A stretch of 64,000 bases of DNA from NCBI GenBank assembly GCA_015039365.1, contig WION01000279.1, positions 1 to 64,000 on the forward strand. The letters are read 5' to 3'. The DNA is from Amanita rubescens (Eukaryota; Basidiomycota; Agaricomycetes; Agaricales; Amanitaceae). Numbering within the stretch: the stretch's first letter is position 1; the number at the start of each line of letters is the position of its first letter. The notes beneath the pieces were generated by a model, which did no database searches, had not been told where the DNA came from, and saw only the letters and a program-made list of their open reading frames with translations. A program made the position numbers and the translations under genes. Positions 32,576-44,159 of this stretch are shown one piece after another.

Positions 32576-33631
32576 ATGCCCATCATGAACCAAACGACTA
32601 TTTGTCTCGGTCCTCCTGATTGGCCTTATCACTCAACGGCTTTCCCGTCCTACTACTCCCCGAGAAAAAATTTAATCGATGGAATACCAGACTCGATCAC
32701 GGCAGTCTCTTCGCCTCTCATTGCTTATTGGACTCTCTCCATGTTTTTCCACTTTCTTGACATGTCGGGTTGGAAGTGGCTAGAAAAATACAGGATACAC
32801 GAGTCGGAGGAGGTAACGTCGAAGAACCTCGTGTCGCGTTCGCAAGTCCTGCTCGCCGTCATCGTTCAGCAGGCCATTCAAACGGCGCTTGGTCTCCTGT
32901 GGATACAAGAGGAGGAACGAATATTCAACCACGCGGAGAGGATCCAGAATATTTCTGCGTTCTTCCAGTCATTTTTCACCCGATATCTTGGAGATTTGGG
33001 AAGAACCATGCTTCCTCGAATTTCGTATACGACATATTGGTGGATAATCCCAGCTGCTCCAGTTCTTTTTTGCAACGTGAGACGTTACGCACAAATCACG
33101 CGCAGTATATTAAAACCAATGCTTTCTTATAGATTCATCATCGATACATGGCAATACTTTCTTCATCGCCTCATGCACACCAACAAATTTTTATACCGAC
33201 ATTTCCATTCATGGCACCATCGCTTATACGTTCCTTATGCCTTTGGCTCGTCTTACAACCATCCTTTGGAAGGGCTTTTGCTGGAATCCTTGGGCGCTGG
33301 TATCGCAGAAAAGCTGGTTGGGTTTTCTACTCGACAAGCGATATTCTTTTTCGTATTTGCAACGTTTAAAGGCGTTGATGACCATTGCGGGTATAGCCTC
33401 CCATTCGATCCCTTCCAACTCATGACGGGTAATAACGCCGCTTATCACGCCATCCATCACCAGGTATATACATAACATTATTGTCTCGGAGTATGATTGA
33501 CACGTTTTCAGGTGATTGGAATTAAATTTAACTATTCGCAGCCATTCTTCATGCACTGGGATGTGATTTTGGGTACGCGTCTGACGCATCAGGAGGCAGA
33601 TCGTCGGCGAGAATCTCGAAAACGGAAATGA
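32576..33631 (+). CDS. SUR2: Sphinganine C4-hydroxylase (fatty acid hydroxylase superfamily)
   Basis: Di-iron membrane enzyme of the ER that adds the C4 hydroxyl to sphinganine to make phytosphingosine. Exon 1 runs from 32576 to 33462 and exon 2 from 33512 to 33631. The histidine boxes are complete: HRLMH (after DTWQYFL), HSWHH (after LYRHF) and HAIHH (before the intron). The family words LYVPYAFGSSYNHPLEG and GVDDHCGYSLPFDP are present, and the end FNYSQPFFMHWDVILGT with a basic RRRESRKRK tail is a likely ER-retention signal. Four or five hydrophobic stretches precede and separate the boxes. The frame through 33,078-33,131 looks intron-like but splicing it out breaks the frame, so it is kept as coding; this joint is the least certain part. 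Length about 335 residues is normal. Confidence 0.92.
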
Positions 33632-36149
33632 AAGATAAATTGACTGCCCCTAGCTGGAAGCCACACCTCCATTCTCGACGTCGAGACATCATTAATTTGT
33701 CCTATGTTGACTTTATGCAATAGTTCTTATCGGCCGACACTTGTCTATAGGGGAGGACTATACACTATGCATATATAGTGTAGATTTAATGTTATTAATT
33801 GAATGAGGAAATAAACATTTAGGTGCTCCATTGTTATCGGGGACGAGTGCACGCCCACTATACGTCTATCAAAAAGAAAGAAAGAAAGACTACGCACGCA
33901 TCCTTATGAGCTGATCTCCTGAGAGTGTCACGAAATCAATACGGGCTGAGACAAGTTGAAGGTGTGAAACGACAACGTAAATTACAAAATATTCGAAATC
34001 ACTCGAATGCGATGCGTAGCTCTAGATCTTGTTTCAAGTGATAAATAAAGCGTACGTCTGATGCAGTGTACTCTCATTGAAAGTAATATATATACACACT
34101 GCACAGCAAGGCGCACGTGTAGTTTCAGGATGGCTGTACGTGAAGAGCTTCATGGTACGTATGAGGATATGGTGTACATTCTTAGATATTGCGCGCAGGG
34201 AATAGCTGAAACCCGAAGATGGATGTCAACACAAGGTTCGATGACGGAAGGCCGTCGACGATACAGCGAATTATGAATCGGGATCACAATCGGAATTCTA
34301 GTTATGTGTCTACGCGTTTCACGCTCAGATGTCTTTTGGGGAATTTCAGGATCGTTCACGAGAGGAAAGGATATAGATGTTTGCTTGAGGATCCTTGAGT
34401 CAAAACGGACTGGCGAAGCCCCGGCCCAAAACACTGGGGGTCGGCAAGGCGGGCTGTGAGGGCGGGCGCCGAGCAGGTCAGCCTTTCGACCTTTCGACAG
34501 CGCGTCGGACTAAGAAGGAGGGAAGAGCTGCTTATCTTCCTTAGTTTGGAGGGAGCGGCCTGTGGGGCGCTGATTCCTGAAGTTGCTGTGAATGGCGCGA
34601 CACAGCCACTTCGCTATGACTACGTGAACTTTCGTTCCCACGACTCGAGCTAGCAACCCTTTGGTCCGCGGAATTCTACTACTGAGGATGCTTTGCGTCG
34701 GTTTCGAATGTATATTCGGCTAACTTCAAGAGCTAGGTAAGAGCATCATAATATTCAGTACTGCATTTCGGTTATTCCCTTCAAGAATTTAGTTGCAAAT
34801 TTGAAGTTGCCGATGAACTTGAAGCCCACATGGTAGTAACTGGCGCCGATGGGGATAGGGTGACCTCACTCATGTTTGGCAAGTCTAGGTCGCCGCGTGA
34901 ATTTGTTGGGTATTACTGAGATCTTGCGTTCTAGAGCCATGCACCTTTTCAAATCAATATCAATGGTCATGGACCCATCTATCGAAGTTGCGGGCATATT
35001 GCTATGATGAGAGCAAGTTCCGCGTCATTGTTGCGGGATGCGCTTTCTTAACCAAAATCCGTAAGTATTTACTAGGTGATTTCTGCCATATCTAAGGATG
35101 AACTATGCGTTGGAGTGTTGGAGGATCGTCGTTCATACCGGCTACGTCTCATCCGACGGCAAGACTTTATAAAGACCATGTCCTTATACCGTGGCATTCT
35201 TGGAACTTCATATGAAATTACGCATACCTGTGTTCATCAGGCAATGCTCTATGAATCCTTCTGATATGGGCACATGGTCATGTAACCGCGCACCGCGGCC
35301 TTGTGGAATCTTCTCCAACTGGATCGAGACTTCAGGCACTGGCTGACTTATAAATGCTGCGCCATGTAGACAGCGATTCCTCAGTGCAGGCCAGTAAGTC
35401 CGTCTTCTCTCTACGCGTCGAATTCTAAAGACTCAATCCTCTTCGCATGTAGCCAATCGATCCATTCTACCTCTACCTGCTCGAGTTATATTGATAATTC
35501 GATTCCCCACAGTCGTTTCGACCTCTTACTCCCCCGTCGCAGGAACGACTCTTCTCTCCCAATTAATGTTGAGGTCCTACGCCGCTAACGCAACCTCTAA
35601 CAATTGTTCTAAACAGCATTCGTACGATGTGCGATCGTTTGATGATGATGAGGTCCTTTCACTGGACGACGGGTCATCACATGACAATGCCGTTGGGCAC
35701 ACGAGAGAGAGCAATGGCCACTTCAGGCCAACGTCTTATCATATCTCCCAATGAGAGAATCCAGGATTCCGCTTATGCACCGATCGAAGACCTCCCACTC
35801 TAATTTCTTCACGGACTCCGATCGGTTATTCAGGCAATAGTATCATGACACCAGCCACTGTTGATCGCAGCGGGATACGCGGACACCACATCGCGATCCG
35901 TTGCAAGGCCTACATCTTACATTTGGCACCGGTCACTGGCGACGAGCCCTTGGAATTTCAGAACTAGATCATTAGTAGGACGGGAAGGCCGTCGCGTGAA
36001 ACCAGATGGACTGATGCAACTGTTCGAGTCATTCAGCAGACACAATTATGTAACCAGCCAGTAATCTGGAATGAACAACCTCCATTGCGTTGACCACGAC
36101 GAGTGATTAAGCCTAGTACAAAAAGGGTAGATAGTGTCGCGCTGTTTAC
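33632..36149. other. Intergenic, no supported gene
   Basis: Contains an AAAG-type microsatellite at about 33,872-33,887 and AT-rich 3' flank of the hydroxylase. Short frames at 34,061-34,276, 34,456-34,653 and 35,491-35,754 carry no domain or signal peptide and are not called. Confidence 0.45.
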
Positions 36150-37035
36150 TTAATTCCAGCTACGGCGATATTGACGTGGATGACGCCTGGAACCGTCGTC
36201 CGATCCACGGTTACCGTGGTCACGGGCACCGTCGCGATCGTCGTACCTGTCCCCTTTCTTGAGCTTCTCTTCCTCGTTCCTTAGCTCCCCCTCCTCTTTC
36301 CTTAGCATCCCCTCATCGTCCCTGAGCCCCCCCTCCTCTTTCCTTAGCTCCCCTTCTTCATTCCTCAGCTTCCCCTCCTCGCTCCTTAGCTTCCCTTCCT
36401 CGTCCCTTAGCTTCCCTTCCTCGTCCCTTATCTTCCCCTCCAATTTCTTCGCCTTCCTTAGCTTCTTCCTTAGCTTCTTCTCCAGCTTCTTCTTCTTCCT
36501 CTCGAACTTCGTCTCTAGCTTCCCCTCCCACTTCTCAAACTTCTTCGCTCCGTGGTGCTTTTTCTTAGGTTTCTTCTCGCTCATCTCGTCCTGAGAGCCC
36601 TTCTCGCCCTTCTCGCCCTCTCCATACTTCCAGTCAGAATCGGAGACACCTTTGTTGGAATCACCGGTGGTCGATAGGGTCTTGGGCTGCTTTGCTGAAT
36701 CACTGGTCGATGGGGTCTTGGGCTGCTCACTGGTGGTCGATGGGGTCTTGGGCTGCTTTCCTGAACCGGTGGAGTGATCGGAGGGCTCCACTGCGCCAGT
36801 GGCACCGCCCGACAAAACGGAGCGAAGGTAAAGACCGACATCATCATCGTGGAAGGCGCGGGCTTTCAGCTCGGTACTGTTCAACAGAAGCGGTAAGGTC
36901 ACAAACGATATATAGAAAGAATGATACGTACATGACATCAGCGTTAAAAGAACGGGTATAAAGGTCGCCAGGATAGGCGACGGCGAACCCGGAGAGAACA
37001 AGGGCAGACGCAACAAATACGGTGGAGAGACGCAT
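36150..37035 (-). CDS. Secreted charged protein with heptad repeats
   Basis: Two exons: 37035 to about 36,930, then to 36150, joined through GTACGT...CAG with the frame kept. Residues 1-20 form a signal peptide (MRLSTVFVASALVLSGFAVA, cleaved before YPGD). Next comes a Thr/Ser/Pro/Lys linker with three copies of a KQPKTPST-like word, then a Lys-rich block, and then about eight tandem 7-residue units of the form GKLRDEE, ideal for a long charged coiled coil. The tail is Asp/Arg-rich. The antisense strand shows a long Ser/Phe frame, which is only the mirror of the repeats. Family not recognised. Possibly a cell-wall or extracellular matrix protein; Lys/Glu periodicity suggests a helical rod rather than a KEX2-processed peptide precursor because no regular KR sites occur. 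Confidence 0.8.
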
Positions 37036-38569
37036 GATCAACAGCGGTTGTTATAGGTTCAGCTAGATAGAAGATCAGTAGCCATTCTGGACCCAGTGAG
37101 AAGGGAACACTCACTGGCCAGCACTGGGGAGAAACGGAACTTGGTACGCCTGCGCATTTTATACAGCGCAGCTCGTACTAGATTGGTTCGATGCGTTACC
37201 ACGCTGTCATCTTGGACGTATGAACCCCTAAATGCTTTCATGGGATAAAAAAAGAGTGACAGATATGCTGTGTGCCAAGTCCGAACGACCTGTGGTCTTG
37301 CGATTTGGATGTGCTTGACCTAAATTCGAGTCTAATGCGCAAGGACGGTTGGTTGAAATACTAATTTCGGGAGGTTGCCCAGGAATCTGGTGCCCTCGTA
37401 GGATGGAGGAGGATGGAGGAGGCTGGAGGCTCTTGCCACATGAGGCGTCAATTATCAGGAATTGTTTCCCCGTAAGGCTATCCGTGATGGTGGCGCCACT
37501 GGCATGTAGCGATCAATCAAAAGACTTTCCCATGTTCAGCGTGTTCAGCGCCCATATACGTACAGGCACGTATAACTTTATATAAGGATATGGATGCACC
37601 GCACTGCCCCTGTGCCAGAGTATGTAACCAGGGAGATCGGTTGATGGAGTATCATCGCCTTGAATGCCCAGCATCAACTGTGGAAGTGAAACCATAATTA
37701 CGTGCACTACTGTGGGATTGGGCGGCGCAGACTTAACCCCTCGGTTCGCTTGTCAAGATAAGAACTTAGAAGACGCACGTTTTGATGCACAATTTTAACT
37801 TGCTGCCCAAGGCCTGAGTCGGCCACCGCCAAGTAGGTGTGGTGCTGCAGTGGGTCGTCCCAATTAGTGCTTCTACCATTGAACTGTTGAAATATTCATC
37901 ACCACATACTGGGGGTAATTTGAACGAATCCGTCGTTCTCCGAGCTCACTATGCTTCACAAGAACGAGTTGATATGATTCACTGAACGAGTATGAACGCA
38001 TGTTCTGTTTTGATAGTCAGGTCTAGCAGGACTCTTTTTTAGGCTCGGCCTCGGCCGGCTTACGGCTTTGAAAGTTTGAGCCGAGCCGTGCACATCACTA
38101 AGCAGGAAAAGAAGGCCTAGCCGCATCGACTCTCGAGTTTGCCATACCCGTGACAAGCACAGGACCTCCCACCCGGGAATGATGGTAGGGACTCCTTTAT
38201 ACCATCTCTGCCATTACACCGCATCCATCACTCTTTCCATGCGGGAGTGGTGGCATGGTGTCCGTCGCCCGTGATGCATCGACTCATGGAGCTTCAAAAG
38301 GCAAGAGATAATTGCGTTATCCACGGAATTCGTGGCGATTACTCACGCGGCGAACTGCTCTCGTAGGCCGCTCATTTCATGAAGAAGTCAACAAGAACGG
38401 CTCGTGTTACCTATAAAGGTTAGTGTGGCTGTGAATACCATCAGGACTTCGGAAGTGCCCACATGTGGCATCAACGCCTCATGGTAGGCGGCAGGTCTCA
38501 CCTATATTATTTCTCATCCCATCGTGTCATAAAAATTCAACTGCTTTATCGTCCAGAGCAAGGGGTCAG
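37036..38569. other. Intergenic, no supported gene
   Basis: Holds the promoter of the secreted coiled-coil gene and a CTCGGCCTCGGCCGGCTTACGGC stretch near 38,045 of high GC. No gene-like frame. Small frames at 37,349-37,585 and 37,956-38,156 are not convincing. Confidence 0.45.
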
Positions 38570-39774
38570 ATGTCCGAGTCACAGCAGCCTGAGCTAGTGT
38601 CGAATACAATCAAGGCAAGTTAATATATAACGGTCCAGTCTGAGGATGCAAATTTGACTTTCACGATCATCTAGGAAACTGCAGATAGATTGGAAGAGTA
38701 CCAAACGGACCTGAAGTCTACTGTGAGTAATGTTATTTCCATTGGCAACTTTCTATGCACCTCCAAACAGCTGGAGGACGCAAAACGTGTACGAATGTCG
38801 ATACTACGGAAGATTCAGGAATCACCAGGCAATGTTTGTAGCAGCCTCCCCTCTCCCAAGCATCTGACATTCAATTTATGTGAAGGAAAAAGTGTTGCTG
38901 GATAACATTGTCATTTACACTAATCTTGATCGTGTAATTTGCGATATGGAGAAAGATGTACGATTCCGATTCTTCGTCGCATCCCCTGTTACAGCCTTCT
39001 AAGCGAATTTCAATCAGTTAGGACGATGTGGATCTCCAGTTATTGGAGCAGGGTTATCATTATGACATCGTGACATGGTATAAGGCATGTCCTGGCATGT
39101 CCTCCTATGTCCTCTCGCCTGCATCGATGAAACAACTGATGGCAACGTTTTGCAGGCAATGAAAGGTCGGACAATGGACTTGTGCACGTTGACGTCAGGG
39201 ATTTCTGGTATTGGTGCGGGGTTTACCTACGCAACCATTTTCAGGTTTTTCGTGTTTATGCAATTCCTACCTCCGGACTCAATTTCTTTCTACATCTAGC
39301 GCGACCCGTGGTTCTATTGCCCTCATGTCTTGGGCCTTCGTTTTTTTCCTCACGGGGTTCCTCCTTCCCACGGCCATTCAAGTTGTGTTTACCTGCATGA
39401 CGACAGTTGCGTTTCCTCCCGGTATCTTGAAATCCCGATATTCGCACCGCGTATTCAAAATGTTGGGTGTATTCCTCGTACTCACCCCAATCAGCGGAGC
39501 TTTGTTCACGGCTGTGGCCATATTTCTTACCCTATTATCCATGTACGGAATCCAATATTCCCCAGTGGTCTCGGGGGCGTCTGCCGACGTCTTCTTCACG
39601 AACTTAGTATGGATCGCATGTCTGGCTGGCATAATATGGAGTGCCTCCTACGTTCTAATGCTCGTGTTCCCTATCGTGATATTAGTTTTTTATAACTTGG
39701 GGAAATCGGAGCCGCTGGCACTTCAAGCGATTCTCGGCGGCCCACAGGTGTCAGTGCTTTTCTCTGATCAATAA
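38570..39774 (+). CDS. Orphan multi-pass membrane protein with N-terminal helix domain
   Basis: Starts MSESQQPELVSNTIK, then by a probable GC-AG intron into ETADRLEEYQTDLKST and, after a 50-nt intron, LEDAKRVRMSILRKI, an amphipathic helical region. Middle exons read EKVLLDNIVIYTNLDR, DDVDLQLLEQGYHYDI and the membrane entry DLCTLTSGISGIGAGFTYATIF. The last exon runs to the stop at 39774 and contains at least four hydrophobic helices (MSWAFVFFLTGFLLPTAIQ, MLGVFLVLTPISGALFTAVA, LVWIACLAGIIWSASYVLML and FPIVILVFYNL). Family not recognised; membrane proteins of this architecture with long cytosolic N-termini are frequent in Agaricomycetes. Some inner junctions are approximate, the two ends are good. 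Confidence 0.7.
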
Positions 39775-40863
39775 CGTGTCACTAACCTAGCGCCAAATTT
39801 AGAAATTGAACATAAACAGCGTAGTTAGGGCAATCGCAGTCTTGTGTTTCCTCTTATGGAGTTTCATAGCACAATGATGGTGGCTGATTTGCCATGTGTA
39901 TGGACGAAATTTACACATTTTCCTTGCTCTAATTTTCCTTCTCTGACATCCTTTATTACGGAACCGGGCGAACACATGCCACTCGATATGTCTCTTAGTT
40001 TCTATCATGCACGATACTACTGTGACAGACTCTACTAACTGGAGTCCTTGATGAGAAAGAGTCCTATTGTGAAACCTGCTCGTATATTAGAACCTAGTGA
40101 TATCAAAGACTGGCTAGGGCTGGCTCTGGCTAGCTGAGTCGCTGGAGCCTATTTTTAGGCTCCCACTGTGGAGCCACATCCGTCAAGACGGATGTAGGAA
40201 TTTTGTTTTTACTCACCCTATATGAAGCTACTGGTAACGACATTCGAGATGACCCCAATCAAAAGTAGTCGAAGGGCGCTTTCGGATTCGACAACAAGCC
40301 TTGGGGTACCGTCACATCTAGTACATATGCAGGCTCTTCATCACGTCTGTCAGAGCGACGATGGACACAAGTTATCGATGCGGCAGCTGTATAGTATCTC
40401 GTTGAGGGGATGGCCATACTAAATGCTATTGTTCCAGCTGTTTCAGTTGAGCCGGAGGTTGATGCACGCGGGAATATCGCGATAACGAGGACAATAACGA
40501 GGACAGTGTACAGTACTAGTAGTGCTAGTGACGAAATACAGGTTTCACCATATATACCGTTACTGGGTGATCTGTTATCAGACTGGGACAGGCCTGTCAG
40601 CCTGCCTGGCAAGCATCTGTCGTCAGTAGGGGCTACTGTGTCGGACAGGGTGGTACTGACAACAGCAGCCATACTGGCTAACCGGCAGCCCCTCAGCTAA
40701 AATGCTGATTGGCATAATGCAACTTAATGCAAGTGAATTAAAATTATGACGGAATATGGTCTGGTTCCTTTTTTTTCGACGTTGTGATGACAAGAGCTCG
40801 CCAATGATTAATGAGGCGTACCATATTCCACGACGGCTCTTCTGGAAGCAACGATTGTGCTGG

Positions 40864-40930
40864 TTTTGGCGTACAGCATACCATTGCCCATTATCCTGGA
40901 TGGTGTACATGTGTCAGTCACCTGAACGTA
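40864..40930. repeat. Imperfect direct repeat, left copy
   Basis: TTTTGGCGTACAGC, then TACCA, GCCCATTATC, ATGGTGT and GTCAGTCACC occur here and again in the same order at 41,027-41,088, about 160 bp away. No gene. Confidence 0.7.
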
Positions 40931-41026
40931 CGCTTTTGGCGTGAGACTCACCAACTTGCCCATATGGCATGGGTATTACTGTTCTGTAGCGTTCTGGTTT
41001 TGGTGAGCAATACAACATGTATCCTC

Positions 41027-41088
41027 ATTTTGGCGTACAGCTTACCACAGCCCATTATCATATATGGTGTCAGTCACCGTACTACAGT
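41027..41088. repeat. Imperfect direct repeat, right copy
   Basis: Second copy of the block at 40,864-40,930, slightly shorter, with a few substitutions and a small deletion between ATGGTGT and CAGTCACC. Confidence 0.7.
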
Positions 41089-42203
41089 TCTGGTTACTCT
41101 GGGCGCCGGGCAGTGTATGTAATCCCCAGAAGATATGATAGCCAGTTCTTCAGCGCCTCAGCCTTGATTAGTGCGTGACCTGCCATACATTTCGTGGATG
41201 GGGGGATTAAATCACCAAGAACCGTTTCGTGTGAGCCCGTCTTCATTGAAAATATCATAAAGGCCAGTCAGCGACAAGTGTTACAACTTACTTGTCGTTA
41301 GCAGGTAGGCTGCAGCTGTTTGGGAACGTTTGCTAACCGCTACACGTAGCTGATCATAGATGATGGACTTGGCGTCGCCAGGTTACCATCATACCAAGTT
41401 AAAAACTGCCTTTGCGCTGGCCGGTATGTAGTATTCCAGTGCCGATGAAGGCGCATCGACGCTGACGTATTTCTAGCAAAATTAAAACGAATGTTGATCA
41501 TACGTTTATCTTCTCTAATTCTTGCCTCGGTTTTGTTGTTTGCAGGGCTTGCAACAGCCCGAGGAGGATCGATGCGCTATGGCCGTCGTTCTCTCGACCC
41601 GCGTTATCTGTGCGTGTCCTCACGCCAAACCTACTGATTTTCAGTTGATTCATACCTTTCACTAGTTCGAGGGTTGCGGCACGTGCCACTGAAAGAGATG
41701 CAGCGCTCTACGCTCGCATGGCGCTATCGAAGCGGGATCAGGACGGCGATGCCACTCCAAAACCTCCTACTTCCAGACCCCCGAAATTAACCATTAAAAT
41801 ACCACCACCACTCAAGTATCATGAGTGGAACAGCCCTGTCACGACTCCTGAAGAAATCACGCCAAAAGCCTCCGAGTCTCAGGCGGACAAGCAAAGTCAT
41901 GCATCATGATTGAAGTCTTCTTCTCGAGTCAAATCGCAAACCTCACTCGCTTCGTGGCGGCGCGCAGGGAGAGTGCAAGTCAATCGCGGAGGATACTGGA
42001 CAGTTTTTGCTGTAAAATTAAATAAATAAATATTTCAGTCACTCGTCACATTGTCAATGTCACACATTTGTCACTGTTGAATCTCGTGGCTTGAAGTTGT
42101 TGGTTGCTCTTCTATATCTCTCTCTTTTCTCTACATCTAGCAGGACAAGAACAGCCGACGGTCTCTGGTCATCAAATTCCTTCAAAACCTTTGATTTCAA
42201 ACC

Positions 42204-43586
42204 ATGCTCGAGTCGGCAGTGTTGGATTCGTCACCAGTGGCACTTCCTCCCCCTCCTAAGCCGCTTAAACGATCTGCATCAGTAGCATCGCTACCTACCC
42301 CTCCCCGAACGCGTCATAGGACTGGAAAGAAGCGTGGAAGATCCCGAGGATCCCTTGCATCCGATAGCGAATGTGAATCGGCAGATGGTGTGTCGAGCGA
42401 CAGCTGCGAGGAAGAAACGGGAAGAAATGGGTCAGACGCAGAGGAACATGTTGGCGATCGCAAGCGGAGGCGTACGTCGGACACTTTGGATGACGAAGAA
42501 GCGTTTTGGCTGGGCGAAGAGCGCGTGGGACGGAGAGCAGGCGCAGTCGGGAAGTATCGCTCCCTCAAAGCTGTCGCCTCCGACCCAGAACCGGAGACGA
42601 CTCATCATAACGACCAGCCTTTGCTTTATAAACGTATTCAGCAACGTCAAGGCCGCGCGGGCGCAGTTAGCCGCGACAAGACCAAGGCTGTGTCAGAGTC
42701 TGCGACTCCTATCGCGCTTGTCTCTCCTCCTCCTTCCCACCGTAAAGCCACACGGATTGGCAGGACTCTAGAGTCTGCTACAGCTGACTCGAGTCGTACA
42801 GCTTCCACCATTCAATCTCCAGCTGTCACTCCGAGACCAAAAAGTAAAGGCAAAAAACGGTTGCAACACGTCCTTGAACTCCCGGAGCGCGATTCGCCCA
42901 ACAACCCCTTCTTAGATTCTCCCACCGAAGACAACAAAGTCAAACCTCCACGTACTCCCACTTCGCTCGAAGAAAAGCCCACGATTACTTACGTTTTGTA
43001 CGTCTATTCCATTTCTTTTTCGTAAACGCGTCGTATAACGCGATATTCTCCCTCTAGCCGTGGCGTTCGCGGGGTATACCCAAACCCATTCTACAACCAC
43101 GCGAAGAAACGCGCAGTGTCACCTCCCGCGGAATCTTTCCTTCCACCCGAACACCCAGACTTCTCGCCAGACATGCGTTGTCCACCAAGGCTTCTCTTCC
43201 CTACGCGACCCACCAAGAGTCGTGCCAAACGCGAAGAGCCGCAAGAGTCCCCTACCACCCCAACGCGGAATCGTACCGCTCCTGTTCCAAAACCCGGTAG
43301 AGAACAATTGTTAAAGTTACCAAAAGTAACGGACGCTGTGTTAGGCCCGGGTCCGAAAGGCCGCCGGAGCTTATCCCCGTACGAGACCCTCGGTGAGAGC
43401 GACGAAGAGGCTGATAGCGACGCCGAAGGTGATGAAGATGATGGAGACTTGTTCAACTGCGCGATCAAGCCGATCAAGTTGGATTTTGGAGTTGTAGGAG
43501 GAGGAAGTAAAGAAAGAAAGGCTGGGAAAAGAGAAGATGAGAGTGAATGGTCGAGGCCGAATTTGGGGTCCCGTGTTAAGCATTAG
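42204..43586 (+). CDS. Disordered nuclear protein, conserved C-terminal motif
   Basis: Two exons (42204-42997, 43058-43586) give 440 residues with clean GTACGT and CTAG borders. The N-terminal half is disordered, with basic/acidic runs (KKRGRSRGS, then SDSECESADG, then KRRRTSD) that act as nuclear localisation signals. Just around the intron lies a compact conserved-looking motif: NPFLDSP, then ITYVFRGVRGVYPNPFYNHAK, then PPRLLFPTRPT. An acidic patch (GESDEEADSDAEGDEDDGD) precedes the end. I do not recognise the family; short NPFLDSP-type and FRGVR motifs suggest a chromatin or cell-cycle scaffold, but that is inference. Start has a good context (AACCATGC). Confidence 0.75.
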
Positions 43587-44159
43587 CGGGGTGCGTAAAA
43601 AAAAAAATCAGTTTGTTATAGTGCATGTTTGCTCACGTTTTCTTTTCGTAGATATAAAACTACGCCTTCAATCGCTATCGTATGTGTCGGTGCTTCATAC
43701 AATTTTTTCTTTTCATTCCCGCCATGCTCTTTTTCTGTTTGTCTTACTCGCTCGCAATGTCTCTTGCGCCATGCCAACTATTCTCGTTTTGCGATACCTC
43801 TCGTTATTGTCAAATTTGTCATTTATAAACATCCACAGCGACACCTCTATCTACAAACTACCATCTACAAACTCCGCCTATCTACTCATTATCATGTTTT
43901 GTCTTTCCTTTTTCTCCTGTCTCTACTCTATCCTCGTTGACTTACTGCATTAAAGAAAACATGCCTATTTACAATGCTGTACGTACCTAATCTCCATCTA
44001 GTTGTAGATTTGTTACAGACAGCAATCAGACTATTATACAAAAACCGCATCTCAATTCAAACTATATGACAGTTACATGTTACAGATACCAATAAGACGA
44101 CATGACTAGACGAGGATGGTTACAAGTACACTCGATCGACTAAGAAACTCTGCCCAAGC
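43587..44159. other. 3' flanking region between convergent genes
   Basis: T-rich plus strand with several TTTTTCT tracts, consistent with a 3' end region of the nuclear-protein gene. A frame at 43,537-43,953 is hydrophobic by T-rich composition only. No gene. Confidence 0.5.

Larger units (their letters stand above)
39775..42203. other. Intergenic with scattered repeats
   Basis: No supported gene. Includes a GGCTGGCTCTGGCTAGC cluster with an inverted TAGGCTC...GAGCCTA pair at 40,100-40,165, and the imperfect duplicated block at 40,864/41,027. A Lys/Pro-rich plus frame at 41,718-41,909 is too short and isolated to call. Confidence 0.4.

Noticed and set aside
36259..36594. Ser/Phe-rich plus-strand frame of 111 codons
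   Set aside because: Mirror of the heptad-repeat gene on the minus strand, which has a signal peptide and a clean splice junction.
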